Positions 8,751-17,840 of a stretch of DNA of 33,338 nucleotides are shown in pieces; within the stretch, counting starts at the first letter, position 1, and every line of letters begins with the position of its first letter. Location of the stretch: NCBI GenBank assembly GCA_016209535.1, contig JACQVW010000113.1, positions 1-33,338 on the forward strand. The letters are read 5' to 3'. The translations under genes were made by a program, and so were the position numbers. This DNA comes from Planctomycetota bacterium (GTDB lineage: Bacteria > Planctomycetota > UBA8108 > SXIK01). The notes under the pieces are model-generated. The model was given only the letters and a program-made list of their open reading frames with translations. It was not told where the DNA came from and did not search any database.

Positions 8751-9311
8751 TCACGCGCGCCCCTTGCTCTCACCCAGGACCAGGGCCTGGCCGATCAAGT
8801 GGGCGATCCGGATCCCCTCGGGCACCTTCGAGCGGCCGCGGCTCTGCTCGAGGACCTCGCGGGCGGCCTCGGGGCCCAGGCCGGCGCACGCGAAGACGAG
8901 CTCGCCGAAGCGGTGGAAGGGGCCGGCCGCCTCCACGGCGGAGACCCGGTCGTCCCAGCCGAGCTTCCGTAGAGTCGCCTCGAGCCGCCCCGGCGCGGGG
9001 AGCCTGCGGTCCACCGAGATCACGCCGAGGCCCGTCGACCGCGCCAGGAGGGGGAGGTCGATCACCGAGAGGCCGGCGATGGTGAGGCCCTCGACGAGCA
9101 CGACCCGCAGGCTCCTCGCGAACCGGCACCGGGCGATCCAGTCGGCCAGGCGCCCGGTCACTCCGGCGCCGTCCACGGGGAGGCGCGTGGCCAGGACGCC
9201 CTCCACGAGGCCCGCGCCGGCCATCACGACGCCGACGGCCCAGGTCTCCCGGTCCCGGAACTTGTCGAAGGGCGCATCGTCGATCGCGAGGGTGTGGAGC
9301 CGGCGCTTCAC
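8751..9311 (-). CDS. DUF99 / UPF0215 family protein (endonuclease dU-like family)
   Basis: 186 aa, GTG start; TLAIDDAPFD, VGVVMAGAGLVEGVL, VVLVEGLTIAGLSVIDLPLLARSTGLGVISVDR, EGIRIAHLIGQALVLGESKGRA match the DUF99 pattern. Confidence 0.8.
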   Translation of the reverse strand: MKRRLHTLAIDDAPFDKFRDRETWAVGVVMAGAGLVEGVLATRLPVDGAGVTGRLADWIARCRFARSLRVVLVEGLTIAGLSVIDLPLLARSTGLGVISVDRRLPAPGRLEATLRKLGWDDRVSAVEAAGPFHRFGELVFACAGLGPEAAREVLEQSRGRSKVPEGIRIAHLIGQALVLGESKGRA

Positions 9312-9333
9312 GGCCTTGGCGGAAACGGCCCCG

Positions 9334-9867
9334 CTACTCGTCGCTCACCCACTTCAGGGTCCAGGTGCCCTCGAAGGTGGCGTCGCTCGTGAAGAGCGGC
9401 CGGGCGGAGATGCGCCGGCCGACGATGGTGGTGTCGTCCTTGACGACCCCCGCCATCTGGAAGCGCCAGGACTCGTCTTTGCCCGCCAGCACCAGGAAGA
9501 CCGTCTCGCCCTCGTTGCGCCGGTGGACCTCGGCGTAGAAGGGGGTCCTCCCGATGCGGCGGTCCGGGTCGGAGCCCTGCCCGCCCGAGGCGTCGCGCTC
9601 CTCGGCCAGGGGGGCGACCTCCACGTTCTCGATGTGCTCGGGCTTGCGCTCATCGACGACGGGCTCGACGAGCACGCGGACGCGCCGGACGGGGATCTCG
9701 AGGACCTCCCGGTTCTCCATGCGCATGAGGTTGTGGACCTTGAGCTCCCAGATCCCCTCGCGGATCGCCGTGCCCGAGCAACCGGCGCCGGCGGGGGCGG
9801 CCAGGGCGAAGAGGATGAGGGATGCGGGCGGCGCCAGTCTCGTCGACGGCGGGTGGGGGGTTCGCAT
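9334..9867 (-). CDS. Putative lipoprotein of unknown function
   Basis: 177 aa; signal peptide with lipobox-like ...LILFALAAPAGAGC|SG; stop lies 22 nt upstream of the DUF99 start. Confidence 0.7.
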   Translation of the reverse strand: MRTPHPPSTRLAPPASLILFALAAPAGAGCSGTAIREGIWELKVHNLMRMENREVLEIPVRRVRVLVEPVVDERKPEHIENVEVAPLAEERDASGGQGSDPDRRIGRTPFYAEVHRRNEGETVFLVLAGKDESWRFQMAGVVKDDTTIVGRRISARPLFTSDATFEGTWTLKWVSDE

Positions 9868-10022
9868 GGCTTCCTGGGGCGGGTTGCAGGGGACCGGTGA
9901 TCTCTATCCTACTTCGGCTGGGCGGCGCAAGATGGTGGTGCCCGGAAGCGCGGGCGATTCCGAGAAAATCGTGGTCTCGCTCCGTTCCCTCGGGCCGCGA
10001 GAGCCCGTAGAATCCCGACCCC

Positions 10023-10802
10023 ATGCCGGACAACCTGAAGCACAGGCTCGACGTCGCCTCGGCGGCCGCCCTGGAGGCCGGGAAGGCGACCCTCCGCCAC
10101 TTCCAGACGGCCCTCGCGGTCGAGCTCAAGGGGGACCGGACCCCCGTGACGGCCGCCGACCGCGAGGCCGAAGAGGTCCTTTTCTCGATCCTCACCCGCG
10201 AGTTCCCCGGCGACGCGTTCCTGGGCGAGGAGCGCGGGGAGCGGCCCGGCACGACGGGCTTCCGCTGGGTCGTCGACCCCATCGACGGGACGAAATCCTT
10301 CATCCAGGGCGTGCCGCTCTACGGCGTCATGGTGGGCCTCGAGGACCCGCTCGGCGACGCGGTCGCCGGGGTGGTCTGCCTGCCGGCGCTGGGGGAGGTC
10401 GTCGCCGGGGCCCGCGGCGAGGGCACCACCTGGAACGGGCGGAAGGCGCGCGTCTCGGCGGTGGGCGCCCTCGCCGACTCCTGCCTCGTCTACACGAGCC
10501 ACAAGACCTTCGAGGACGCCGGGCGCGACGAGGCCTACGAGCGGGCGAGGAAGCTCGTCCGCGTCGCGCGGGGCTGGGGCGACTGCTTCGGGCACGTGCT
10601 GGTGGCGACGGGCCGCGCCGAGGTCATGCTCGACCCGATCTTGAACGACTGGGACTGCGCGGCGCTCCTCCCCATCCTCGAAGGATCCGGCGGCACCTTC
10701 ACGGACTGGCACGGCCGGCGCACGGTGTGCGGCAAGAGCGGCATCTCGACGAACGGCAAGGTGCAGGCGGAGCTCATGGCGTGCCTGGCCTCGGCTCGCT
10801 AG
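10023..10802 (+). CDS. hisN: Histidinol-phosphatase, inositol monophosphatase family
   Basis: 259 aa; DRTPVTAADREAEE, FLGEERGE, WVVDPIDGTKSFIQGVPLYG, LNDWDCAALLPILEGSGG. Confidence 0.9.
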   Translation: MPDNLKHRLDVASAAALEAGKATLRHFQTALAVELKGDRTPVTAADREAEEVLFSILTREFPGDAFLGEERGERPGTTGFRWVVDPIDGTKSFIQGVPLYGVMVGLEDPLGDAVAGVVCLPALGEVVAGARGEGTTWNGRKARVSAVGALADSCLVYTSHKTFEDAGRDEAYERARKLVRVARGWGDCFGHVLVATGRAEVMLDPILNDWDCAALLPILEGSGGTFTDWHGRRTVCGKSGISTNGKVQAELMACLASAR

Positions 10803-12049
10803 CCTCGGCCGCGGCGGGCGCCGCCCTGCTCTTCTGGGTGCTCCTGGCCCTCGACCGCCGGCGCTCCTGGCCGGGCGAGATCGTGCTCGCCGGCCAGCGC
10901 CCGGGGGCCGGCGCCGCCGGCGAGGGGTCGGGCCGGGGCGACGAAGCCGTCCTCGTCGTCGTCCCGGCGCGCGACGAGGCCGAGGCGCTCCGGGAGACGC
11001 TGCCGGCCCTGCTCTCCCAGTCGCGGAGCTTCTCGCGCCTCGTCCTCGTCGACGACCGTTCGGCCGACGGCACGGGGAGCGTGGCGCGAGAGACCGCGGC
11101 GCGGTGCGCGGAGCCCGACAAGGTTCTCGTCGTGGCCGGCGAGCCTCCGCCCGGGGGCTGGACGGGCAAGCTGCACGCCCTCGCGACGGGGCTTCGGGCC
11201 GGCCTCGAGGCCGCGAGGGCCGGCGGCCAGGCCGAGCCTGCCTGGATCCTCTTCACCGACGCCGACATCCGCCACCCGCCGGGCTCGCTCCGCGCCCTCC
11301 TCTCGAAGGCGCACGCCGAGCGGCGGGACCTCGTGAGCGTCATGGTCCGCCTCCGGGCCGAGACCTCCTGGGAACGGCTCCTCGTCCCGCCCTTCGTCTG
11401 GTTCTTTCAGCTCCTCTACCCGTTCCGCCTCGTCGCCGAACCGCGGGCTCGCACCGCCGCCGCGGCCGGCGGGTGCATCCTCGTGCGCCGGGCGGTCCTC
11501 GATGCGGCCGGGGGGATCGATGCGATCCGCGGCGCCCTCATCGACGACGTGGCCCTGGCCCGCGGCGTCAAGGCCGCCGGCGGGCGAATCTGGCTTGGCC
11601 TTGACCCGGAGATGGTCTCCCTGCGCGGCTACGGGAGCCTCGCCGAGGTCACGCGCATGGTCTCGAGGACCGCCTTCCACCAGCTCGGCTACCGCTACTC
11701 GGTCCTCGCTGGCACCATCGCGTTCCTGGGTCTCCTCTTCGTCGCGCCGCCGGCCCTGGCCCTCCTCGGGGCGGTCCTTGGAGACCGCGTCGCCGCGGCC
11801 TGCGGTGCCCTCGCCTGGGCCCTCCAGACGGCTCTCTTCCTGCCCGCCGTGCGCCACCACCGCGTCCGCGCCGCCTACGCCCTCACGCTGCCCATCGCGA
11901 GCGCCCTCTACGCCTGGATGACGTGCGTCTCGGCCTGGAGGCACCTCCGGGGTCGCGGCGTCGAGTGGAAGGGGAGGAGGGTCTCGGGCCTCCGGGCCTC
12001 CGGGCCGACTGAGCCCGCTACTCCGCCGCCGGCTCGCCCCGGTCCTTGA
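10781..12049 (+). CDS. hpnB: Glycosyltransferase family 2, hopene-associated HpnB-like
   Basis: GTG 10781 overlaps the hisN 3' end by 22 bp. VVVPARDEAEALRETLPALLSQ, LVLVDDRSADGT, GWTGKLHALATGL, WILFTDADIRHPPGSL, FFQLLYPFRLVAEPRARTAAAAGGCILVRR, followed by C-terminal TM helices. Confidence 0.83.
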   Translation: MPGLGSLASAAAGAALLFWVLLALDRRRSWPGEIVLAGQRPGAGAAGEGSGRGDEAVLVVVPARDEAEALRETLPALLSQSRSFSRLVLVDDRSADGTGSVARETAARCAEPDKVLVVAGEPPPGGWTGKLHALATGLRAGLEAARAGGQAEPAWILFTDADIRHPPGSLRALLSKAHAERRDLVSVMVRLRAETSWERLLVPPFVWFFQLLYPFRLVAEPRARTAAAAGGCILVRRAVLDAAGGIDAIRGALIDDVALARGVKAAGGRIWLGLDPEMVSLRGYGSLAEVTRMVSRTAFHQLGYRYSVLAGTIAFLGLLFVAPPALALLGAVLGDRVAAACGALAWALQTALFLPAVRHHRVRAAYALTLPIASALYAWMTCVSAWRHLRGRGVEWKGRRVSGLRASGPTEPATPPPARPGP

Positions 12050-12449
12050 CGGTTCCCGCGAGCTCCTTCTTCCTCTGGCACTTGACGCAGAGCGACGCGA
12101 AGGGCAGGACCTCGAGACGGTCGGGGTGGATGGGCTCCTCGCAGACCTGGCACAGCCCGTAGGTGCCCTCCTCGATCTTCGTGAGGGCCAGGTCGATCTG
12201 CTCCACCGTGCTCGAGCTCAGGTCGACGAAGGCGCAGAGCGAGTCCGTGTCGGTGGTGTCCGAAGCCATCTCCTCGAGGTCCGCGAGGTGGTGCTTGTCG
12301 GGGTTGTAGAGCTCGCTGAGCTGGTTCTCGCGTTGCCGCACGAGGTCAGCGCGCTTCTCCTGGAGCGCGCTGCGGATCGCTTCGAGGCGCTTCTTCGCGA
12401 GGGACGTGCCGTTCCCGGCCTCCACCTTCTCCGCTGGTTTCTTGCTCAT
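12018..12449 (-). CDS. DksA/TraR-type C4 zinc-finger protein
   Basis: 143 aa; coiled-coil N-terminus, then EGTYGLCQVCEEPIHPDRLEVLPFASLCVKCQRKKE (CxxC...CxxC). Its 3' end overlaps the hpnB 3' end by 32 bp, convergently. Confidence 0.88.
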   Translation of the reverse strand: MSKKPAEKVEAGNGTSLAKKRLEAIRSALQEKRADLVRQRENQLSELYNPDKHHLADLEEMASDTTDTDSLCAFVDLSSSTVEQIDLALTKIEEGTYGLCQVCEEPIHPDRLEVLPFASLCVKCQRKKELAGTVKDRGEPAAE

Positions 12450-12464
12450 CGCTTGCGTGCCGTG

Positions 12465-12520
12465 TCACCGTGTTCGTTTCACCGTGTTCGTTTCACCGGG
12501 TTCGTTTCACCGGGTTCGTC
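12465..12520. repeat. 14-bp tandem repeat, 4 contiguous copies, TCACCG(T/G)GTTCGT(T/C)
   Basis: TCACCGTGTTCGTT (12465), TCACCGTGTTCGTT (12479), TCACCGGGTTCGTT (12493), TCACCGGGTTCGTC (12507); begins 15 bp upstream of the DksA-like start codon. Confidence 0.92.
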
Positions 12521-12683
12521 GAGAGGCCGAGGCCCGAGGGCTCAGGTCTCCGGTCCGTCCATGAGGGTACCACAGGAACGCGAGAAGTTGCACTCGTGTT
12601 TCCCGCACGGCGCGGCGGAGCGACGAATTATAGGAACCCTTCGCGGCGGCAGGAGGTACAATCGGCCGCCGAGACGCGAAGCC

Positions 12684-14132
12684 ATGGACGAGCCGCAGGC
12701 ACGCACGGCGAGCCCCGAGAGCCCGGAGGGAGCCGAGAGGAGGATCGAGCGCGCCTTCCTCCCGTGGAAGAAGGAGGCGCCGCTCGCGGCGCGCATGCGG
12801 CCTCGCAGGCTCGAGGACTTCGTGGGACAGGAGCACATCCTCGGCGAGGGGAAGCTCCTGCGCCGGGCGATCCAGGCCGACCAGCTCGGATCGATCATCT
12901 TCTGGGGGCCGCCGGGGAGCGGGAAGACGACCCTGGCGAGGGTCATCGCGAGCGCGACCCGCGCCGAGTTCGAGACCTTGAACGCGGTGCTCGCGGGCGT
13001 GAAGGACATCCGCGAGACGATCGAGCGGGCGCGAGAGCGGCTCGCCCCGGCGCTGCTCCAGCTCCCGCGCAGGACCATCCTCTTCGTCGACGAAGTGCAC
13101 CGTTTCAACAAGGCGCAGCAGGACGCGCTCCTGCCGCACGTCGAGAACGGCACCATCACGTTCATCGGCGCGACCACGGAAAACCCTTATTTCGAGGTGA
13201 TCAAGGCCCTCGTGAGCCGCTCGAGGATCTTCGAGCTGCGCCGCCTCGGCGAGGACGAGGTCCTGAGGATCTTGAGGAGCGCCCTGGCCGACCCCGAGAG
13301 CGGCTACGGCCTCCGGGACGTGGAGGCCCAGGAGGATGCGCTGCGGCACATCGCCCGCACGGCCCAGGGGGACGCGCGCAACGCGCTCAACGCGCTCGAG
13401 CTGGCCGTGGAGACGACGCCGCCCGGCTCGTCGGGGCGGATCGTCATCGACCGGACCGTGGCCCAGGAGTCGATCCAGCGGCGCGCCCTCCTCTACGACA
13501 AGGACGGCGACGCGCACTACGACACGATCAGCGCCTTCATCAAGAGCCTCCGGGGCTCGGACCCCGACGCGGCGCTCTTCTGGATGGCCAAGATGATCGC
13601 CGCCGGCGAGGACCCGCGTTTCGTGGCGCGGCGCATGGTCATCTTCGCGAGCGAGGACGCCGGCATGGCGGACCCCCTGTCGCTCCTCGTGGCCACGGCG
13701 GCGGCCCACGCGGTCGAGTACGTGGGGCTCCCGGAGTGCCAGTTCAACCTGGCCCAGGCGTGCATCCACCTCGCCACGGCCCCGAAGTCCAACAGCACCA
13801 TGGGGTACTTCGACGCGCTCCGGTGCATCGAGGAGGATGCCGCGCGGGACGAGGTGCCGGACCACCTGAAGGACCCGAGCCGCGACCGGAAGGGCCTCGG
13901 TCACGGGAAGGGCTACAAGTACCCCCATGCATTCCGTGAGCACTGGGTGGTCCAGCAGTACCTGCCGGACCACCTCCAGGGGAGGTTCTTCTACCAGCCG
14001 GGCGAGCTCGGGCACGAGGCCAAGGTACGAGAGCGCGTGCTGCGGCTGCGCGCCCGGCAGGAGAAGACAGAGGAAGATTCCGCGTCGGCCGGCCGGCCGG
14101 GACCTGCCGATACAGGGTCTGGAGGGGCGTGA
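12684..14132 (+). CDS. rarA: Replication-associated recombination protein A (RarA/MgsA AAA+ ATPase)
   Basis: 482 aa; MRPRRLEDFVGQEHILGEGKLLRRAI, Walker A GPPGSGKTTLARVIA, Walker B ILFVDEVHRFNKAQQDALLPHVE, GATTENPYFEV, LRGSDPDAALFWMAKMI. Confidence 0.95.
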   Translation: MDEPQARTASPESPEGAERRIERAFLPWKKEAPLAARMRPRRLEDFVGQEHILGEGKLLRRAIQADQLGSIIFWGPPGSGKTTLARVIASATRAEFETLNAVLAGVKDIRETIERARERLAPALLQLPRRTILFVDEVHRFNKAQQDALLPHVENGTITFIGATTENPYFEVIKALVSRSRIFELRRLGEDEVLRILRSALADPESGYGLRDVEAQEDALRHIARTAQGDARNALNALELAVETTPPGSSGRIVIDRTVAQESIQRRALLYDKDGDAHYDTISAFIKSLRGSDPDAALFWMAKMIAAGEDPRFVARRMVIFASEDAGMADPLSLLVATAAAHAVEYVGLPECQFNLAQACIHLATAPKSNSTMGYFDALRCIEEDAARDEVPDHLKDPSRDRKGLGHGKGYKYPHAFREHWVVQQYLPDHLQGRFFYQPGELGHEAKVRERVLRLRARQEKTEEDSASAGRPGPADTGSGGA

Positions 14133-14149
14133 CCCCTCGAGGAGGCTGA

Positions 14150-16525
14150 ATGACCATCAAGAGTGGAGCGGTGATCGGGGCGGGGACCATGGGCACGGGC
14201 ATCGCGGGGCAGCTCGCGAACGCGGGGGTGCCTTGCGTGCTCCTCGACGTGGTGCCGCAGGGCGCCGGGAGCGATGCGCGGAGCCGCTCGCGGCTGGCCC
14301 TGGAGGCCCTGGAGCGGGCGGCGGCGGGCAGCCCGCCGGCGCTCATGGACTCGGCGGACCGGGCCCTCATCGAGCCCGGGAACATCGAGGACAACCTGGA
14401 GCGCATCGCGGGCTGCGACTGGATCGTCGAGGCCGTGAGCGAGGACCTCGAGGTGAAGCGGAGCCTTTACCGGAAGGTCGCCCGGCACCGCAAGCCCGAC
14501 GCGATCGTCTCCTCGAACACGTCGGGCCTCGCGTTGAGCCTGCTCACGGAGGGGCTCGACGAGGGCTTCCGGAGGCATTTCCTCGTGACGCACTTCTTCA
14601 ACCCGCCCCGGTACATGTACCTCCTCGAGGTCGTGCGGGGCCCCGAGACCCTTCCCGAGGTGGCCGCGGAGATCGAGCGGTTCTCGGACCTCCGCCTCGG
14701 GAAGGGCATCGTCCGCGCGAAGGACACCCCGAACTTCATCGCGAACCGCATCGGCGTCTTCTGCATGGGCGCGGCGTTGAAGATCCTGCTCGAGGAGGGC
14801 CTCACGGTGGAGGAGGTCGACGAGATCACGGGCCCCGCCATGGGGAGGCCCAAGACCGCGAGCTTCCGGCTCCACGACCTCGTGGGGATCGACGTGGCCG
14901 TCATGGTCATGGACAACGCGCGCCGGCTCCTGCAGCAGGACGAGAGCCGCGACCTCTTCGAGCCGCCCGAGCTCCTGCGGCGCATGGTGCGGGAGGGCCG
15001 GCTCGGGAGGAAGACGGGGGCGGGCTTCTACAAGAAGGTCAAGGGCGACATCCTCGTCCTCGACCTCGGGACCTTCGACTACCGCCCGCCGAAGCCCGTC
15101 CGGTTCGAGAGCGTCGAGGCGGCGATGAAGGAGAAGGGCTCCGGGGCGCGGCTCAAGGCCCTCGTGAACGGCAGCGACGGGGCCGCGCGCTACGCCTGGA
15201 GGCTCCTCTCGGAGACGCTCCTCTACGCGGCACGGCGGGTCCCGGAGATCTCGGACGACATCGTGGGCGTCGACCGGGCCCTCAAGTGGGGCTTCAACTG
15301 GGACCTCGGGCCGTTCGAGGCCTGGGACGCGATCGGGGTGGCCGAGTCCTGCGAGCGCCTGCGGCGGGAGGGGAAGAAGATGCCGCCGCTCGCTGAGAAG
15401 GTCCTCGCCACCCGCGAGAAGAGCTTCTACGCGCGCCTCGAGGCGCAGGGGGAGCGCCGCCGGGCCTTCTTCGACCTCGGGGCCGGGCGGCACGCGCCCG
15501 TCCCGGAGCGGCCGGGGCTCGTGATCCTCGACGACCTCCGCGAGGGGAGGCGGCCGATCCGCTCGAACGCCTGGGCGAGCCTCTGGGACCTGGGCGACGG
15601 GGTCCTACTCGTCGAGTTCCACTCGAAGATGAACACCATCTCGGGCGAGACCCTCGCCATGGTCCGGGATGGCGTCGATGAGGCGGAGAGGGGATCCTGG
15701 GCGGGGCTCGTCATCGGGAACCAGGCGCCGGCCTTCTCGGCCGGCGCGAACCTCGTGGGCCTCGCGGAGGCCGCGAAGGAGCGGCGCTTCGACGCGATCG
15801 ACGCCATGATCCGCGACTTCCACCGGACCGTGCTCCGCATGCGCTATGCCGGAAAGCCCGTGGTCACCGCGGTCCAGGGCCTCACGCTGGGCGGCGGGTG
15901 CGAGCTGGCCCTGGCGGCGGCACGGGTGCAGGCCGCCGCCGAGGTGAACATGGGCCTCGTCGAGCTCGGCGTGGGGCTAATCCCGGCCGGGGGGGGGACG
16001 CGGGAGCTCGCCTGCCGCGCCTGGGAGGCCGTGCCGGCGGGGGTGGCGGCCGACTTCTTCCCCTGGGTGAGGGCCTCCTTCGAGACCGTGGCGCAGGCGA
16101 AGACTTCGCAGAGCGCCGCCGAGGCGCGCGCCCTCGGGTTCCTGCGCGACGGCGACGCGGTCAGCATGAACCGGGATCGCGTCCTCGCCGACGCGAAGCG
16201 CGTGGTCCTGGCGCTCGCCGAGGGCGGCCACCGGCCGCCGCGGCCGCGCCGCGAGGTGCGCGTGTCGGGCCGGCCCGGGATCAGTGAGCTCAAGGTCCTC
16301 CTCCACCAGTACCGCGAGGCGGGCTACGCCTCGGAGCATGACGTGCACGTCGCGGGGAAGTTCGCCGGCGCCTTGTGCGGAGGCGACATCGACCCGGAGC
16401 TCCCCGTGACCGAGGAGCACCTCCTGGACCTCGAGCGCGAGGTGTTCCTGAGCCTCTGCGGCGAGCCGAAGACGCTCGAGCGCATCGCCCACACGCTGAA
16501 GACGGGCAAGCCCCTGAGGAACTGA
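14150..16525 (+). CDS. fadN: 3-hydroxyacyl-CoA dehydrogenase / enoyl-CoA hydratase fusion, FadN-like domain order
   Basis: 791 aa; N-terminal [44 protein letters not shown]-terminal crotonase with [17 protein letters not shown] and [17 protein letters not shown] (both Glu positions retained). HAD precedes ECH. Confidence 0.9.
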   Translation: MTIKSGAVIGAGTMGTGIAGQLANAGVPCVLLDVVPQGAGSDARSRSRLALEALERAAAGSPPALMDSADRALIEPGNIEDNLERIAGCDWIVEAVSEDLEVKRSLYRKVARHRKPDAIVSSNTSGLALSLLTEGLDEGFRRHFLVTHFFNPPRYMYLLEVVRGPETLPEVAAEIERFSDLRLGKGIVRAKDTPNFIANRIGVFCMGAALKILLEEGLTVEEVDEITGPAMGRPKTASFRLHDLVGIDVAVMVMDNARRLLQQDESRDLFEPPELLRRMVREGRLGRKTGAGFYKKVKGDILVLDLGTFDYRPPKPVRFESVEAAMKEKGSGARLKALVNGSDGAARYAWRLLSETLLYAARRVPEISDDIVGVDRALKWGFNWDLGPFEAWDAIGVAESCERLRREGKKMPPLAEKVLATREKSFYARLEAQGERRRAFFDLGAGRHAPVPERPGLVILDDLREGRRPIRSNAWASLWDLGDGVLLVEFHSKMNTISGETLAMVRDGVDEAERGSWAGLVIGNQAPAFSAGANLVGLAEAAKERRFDAIDAMIRDFHRTVLRMRYAGKPVVTAVQGLTLGGGCELALAAARVQAAAEVNMGLVELGVGLIPAGGGTRELACRAWEAVPAGVAADFFPWVRASFETVAQAKTSQSAAEARALGFLRDGDAVSMNRDRVLADAKRVVLALAEGGHRPPRPRREVRVSGRPGISELKVLLHQYREAGYASEHDVHVAGKFAGALCGGDIDPELPVTEEHLLDLEREVFLSLCGEPKTLERIAHTLKTGKPLRN

Positions 16526-16544
16526 GACGCGGGAGGAGAGGAGC

Positions 16545-17727
16545 CATGAGAGACGCCGTGATCGTGAGCGGTGTGCGCACCGCCATGGGGAAGGGCAGGA
16601 AGGGGACGCTGCGGACCGTGAGGCCCGACGACCTCGCGGCCGCGGTGGTCCGTGAGGCCGTGAGGCGGGCGAAGGGGCTCGAGCCCTCGGACGTCGACGA
16701 CGTCCTCCTGGGCTGCGCCTTCCCCGAGGGGGAGCAGGGCATGAACGTGGCGAGGATCTCGAGCTTGAAGGCGGGCCTCCCGCCGTCGGTGCCCGCGGCG
16801 ACGATCAACCGCTTCTGCTCCTCGGGGCTCCAGACGATCGCCATGGCCTCGGACGAGATCAGTGCGGGCCGGGCCGACGTGGTCGTCGCCGGCGGGACCG
16901 AGAGCATGAGCCGCGTGGGCATGCTCGGCCGCGCATACCCTAACCCGGCGTTCGCCGATGCTTGGCCCGACGTGTACCTCGGCATGGGGCTCACGGCGGA
17001 GAACCTCGCCAGGCGCTTCGGGATCTCTCGCGAGGACTCGGACCGCTTCGCCTTCGAGAGCCAGCGGAAGGCGGTGCAGGCCATCGGCGGGGGCAAGTTC
17101 GAGGGGGAGATCGTGCCCTTCGAGGTGGAGCTGCGCAAGCCCTCGAACGGCAAGGTGACCGCGGAGAAGCTCGTCTTCGCGGTCGACGAGTGCCCGCGCG
17201 CGGACACGACCCTCGAGGGCCTGGCGAAGCTGAAGCCGGTATTCGCCGTCAAGGGGACCGTGACGGCTGGGAACGCGTCGCAGGTCTCCGACGGCGCGGC
17301 CGCCCTCGTCCTCATGACCCTCGAGAGGGCGCGGAGCCTCGGCCTCCGGCCCCTGGCGCGCCTGCGCTCCTACGCCGTGGCCGGAGTGCCCCCCGAGATC
17401 ATGGGGATCGGGCCCGTCGCGGCCGTGCCGAAGGCCTTGAAGCAGGCCGGCCTGACCCTCGACCAGATGGACCTGATCGAGCTGAACGAGGCCTTCGCCG
17501 TGCAGGCCCTGAGCGTCGTGAAGGAGCTGGGCCTGCCGGCGGAGAAGCTGAACTTGAACGGCGGCGCCGTCGCCCTCGGCCACCCCCTGGGCGCCACGGG
17601 GGCCCGCCTCACCGTCACCGCCCTCGCCGAGCTCGAGCGGCGAAGAGCGCGCTACGCCCTCGTCACCATGTGCGTGGGGGGCGGCATGGGCGCGGCGGGA
17701 GTCATCGAGCGGATCGGGGAGGACTGA
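16545..17727 (+). CDS. fadA: Acetyl-CoA acyltransferase / thiolase
   Basis: 393 aa; [24 protein letters not shown] (active Cys), [41 protein letters not shown]. Confidence 0.94.
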
Positions 17728-17736
17728 GAGTTTTAC

Positions 17737-17756
17737 AAGGGGCCTGACGGCCTTTT
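17737..17756 (+). terminator. Possible rho-independent terminator downstream of fadA
   Basis: AAGGGGCC-TGAC-GGCCTTTT hairpin (two G:U pairs) starting 9 nt after the stop; flanked by TTTTACA repeats. Weak, with no independent U-tract beyond the stem. Confidence 0.3.
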
Positions 17757-17840
17757 ACAGGTGCTGCAAGGGCCGGCGGCCCGAGGGCTGCGCCGGGCCG
17801 GACCCCGCCCGGGGGTACGAGTTTTGCGGAAAGCGCGGCC

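Noticed and set aside
8667-8972. 101-aa plus ORF starting inside the MITE-like element
   Set aside because: Mostly antisense to DUF99; no motif and no RBS; low-complexity shadow translation.
12126-12683. N-terminal extension of the rarA ORF (668-aa version)
   Set aside because: It runs antisense through the DksA-like gene and across the 14-bp repeats; the ATG at 12684 gives a normal-length RarA.
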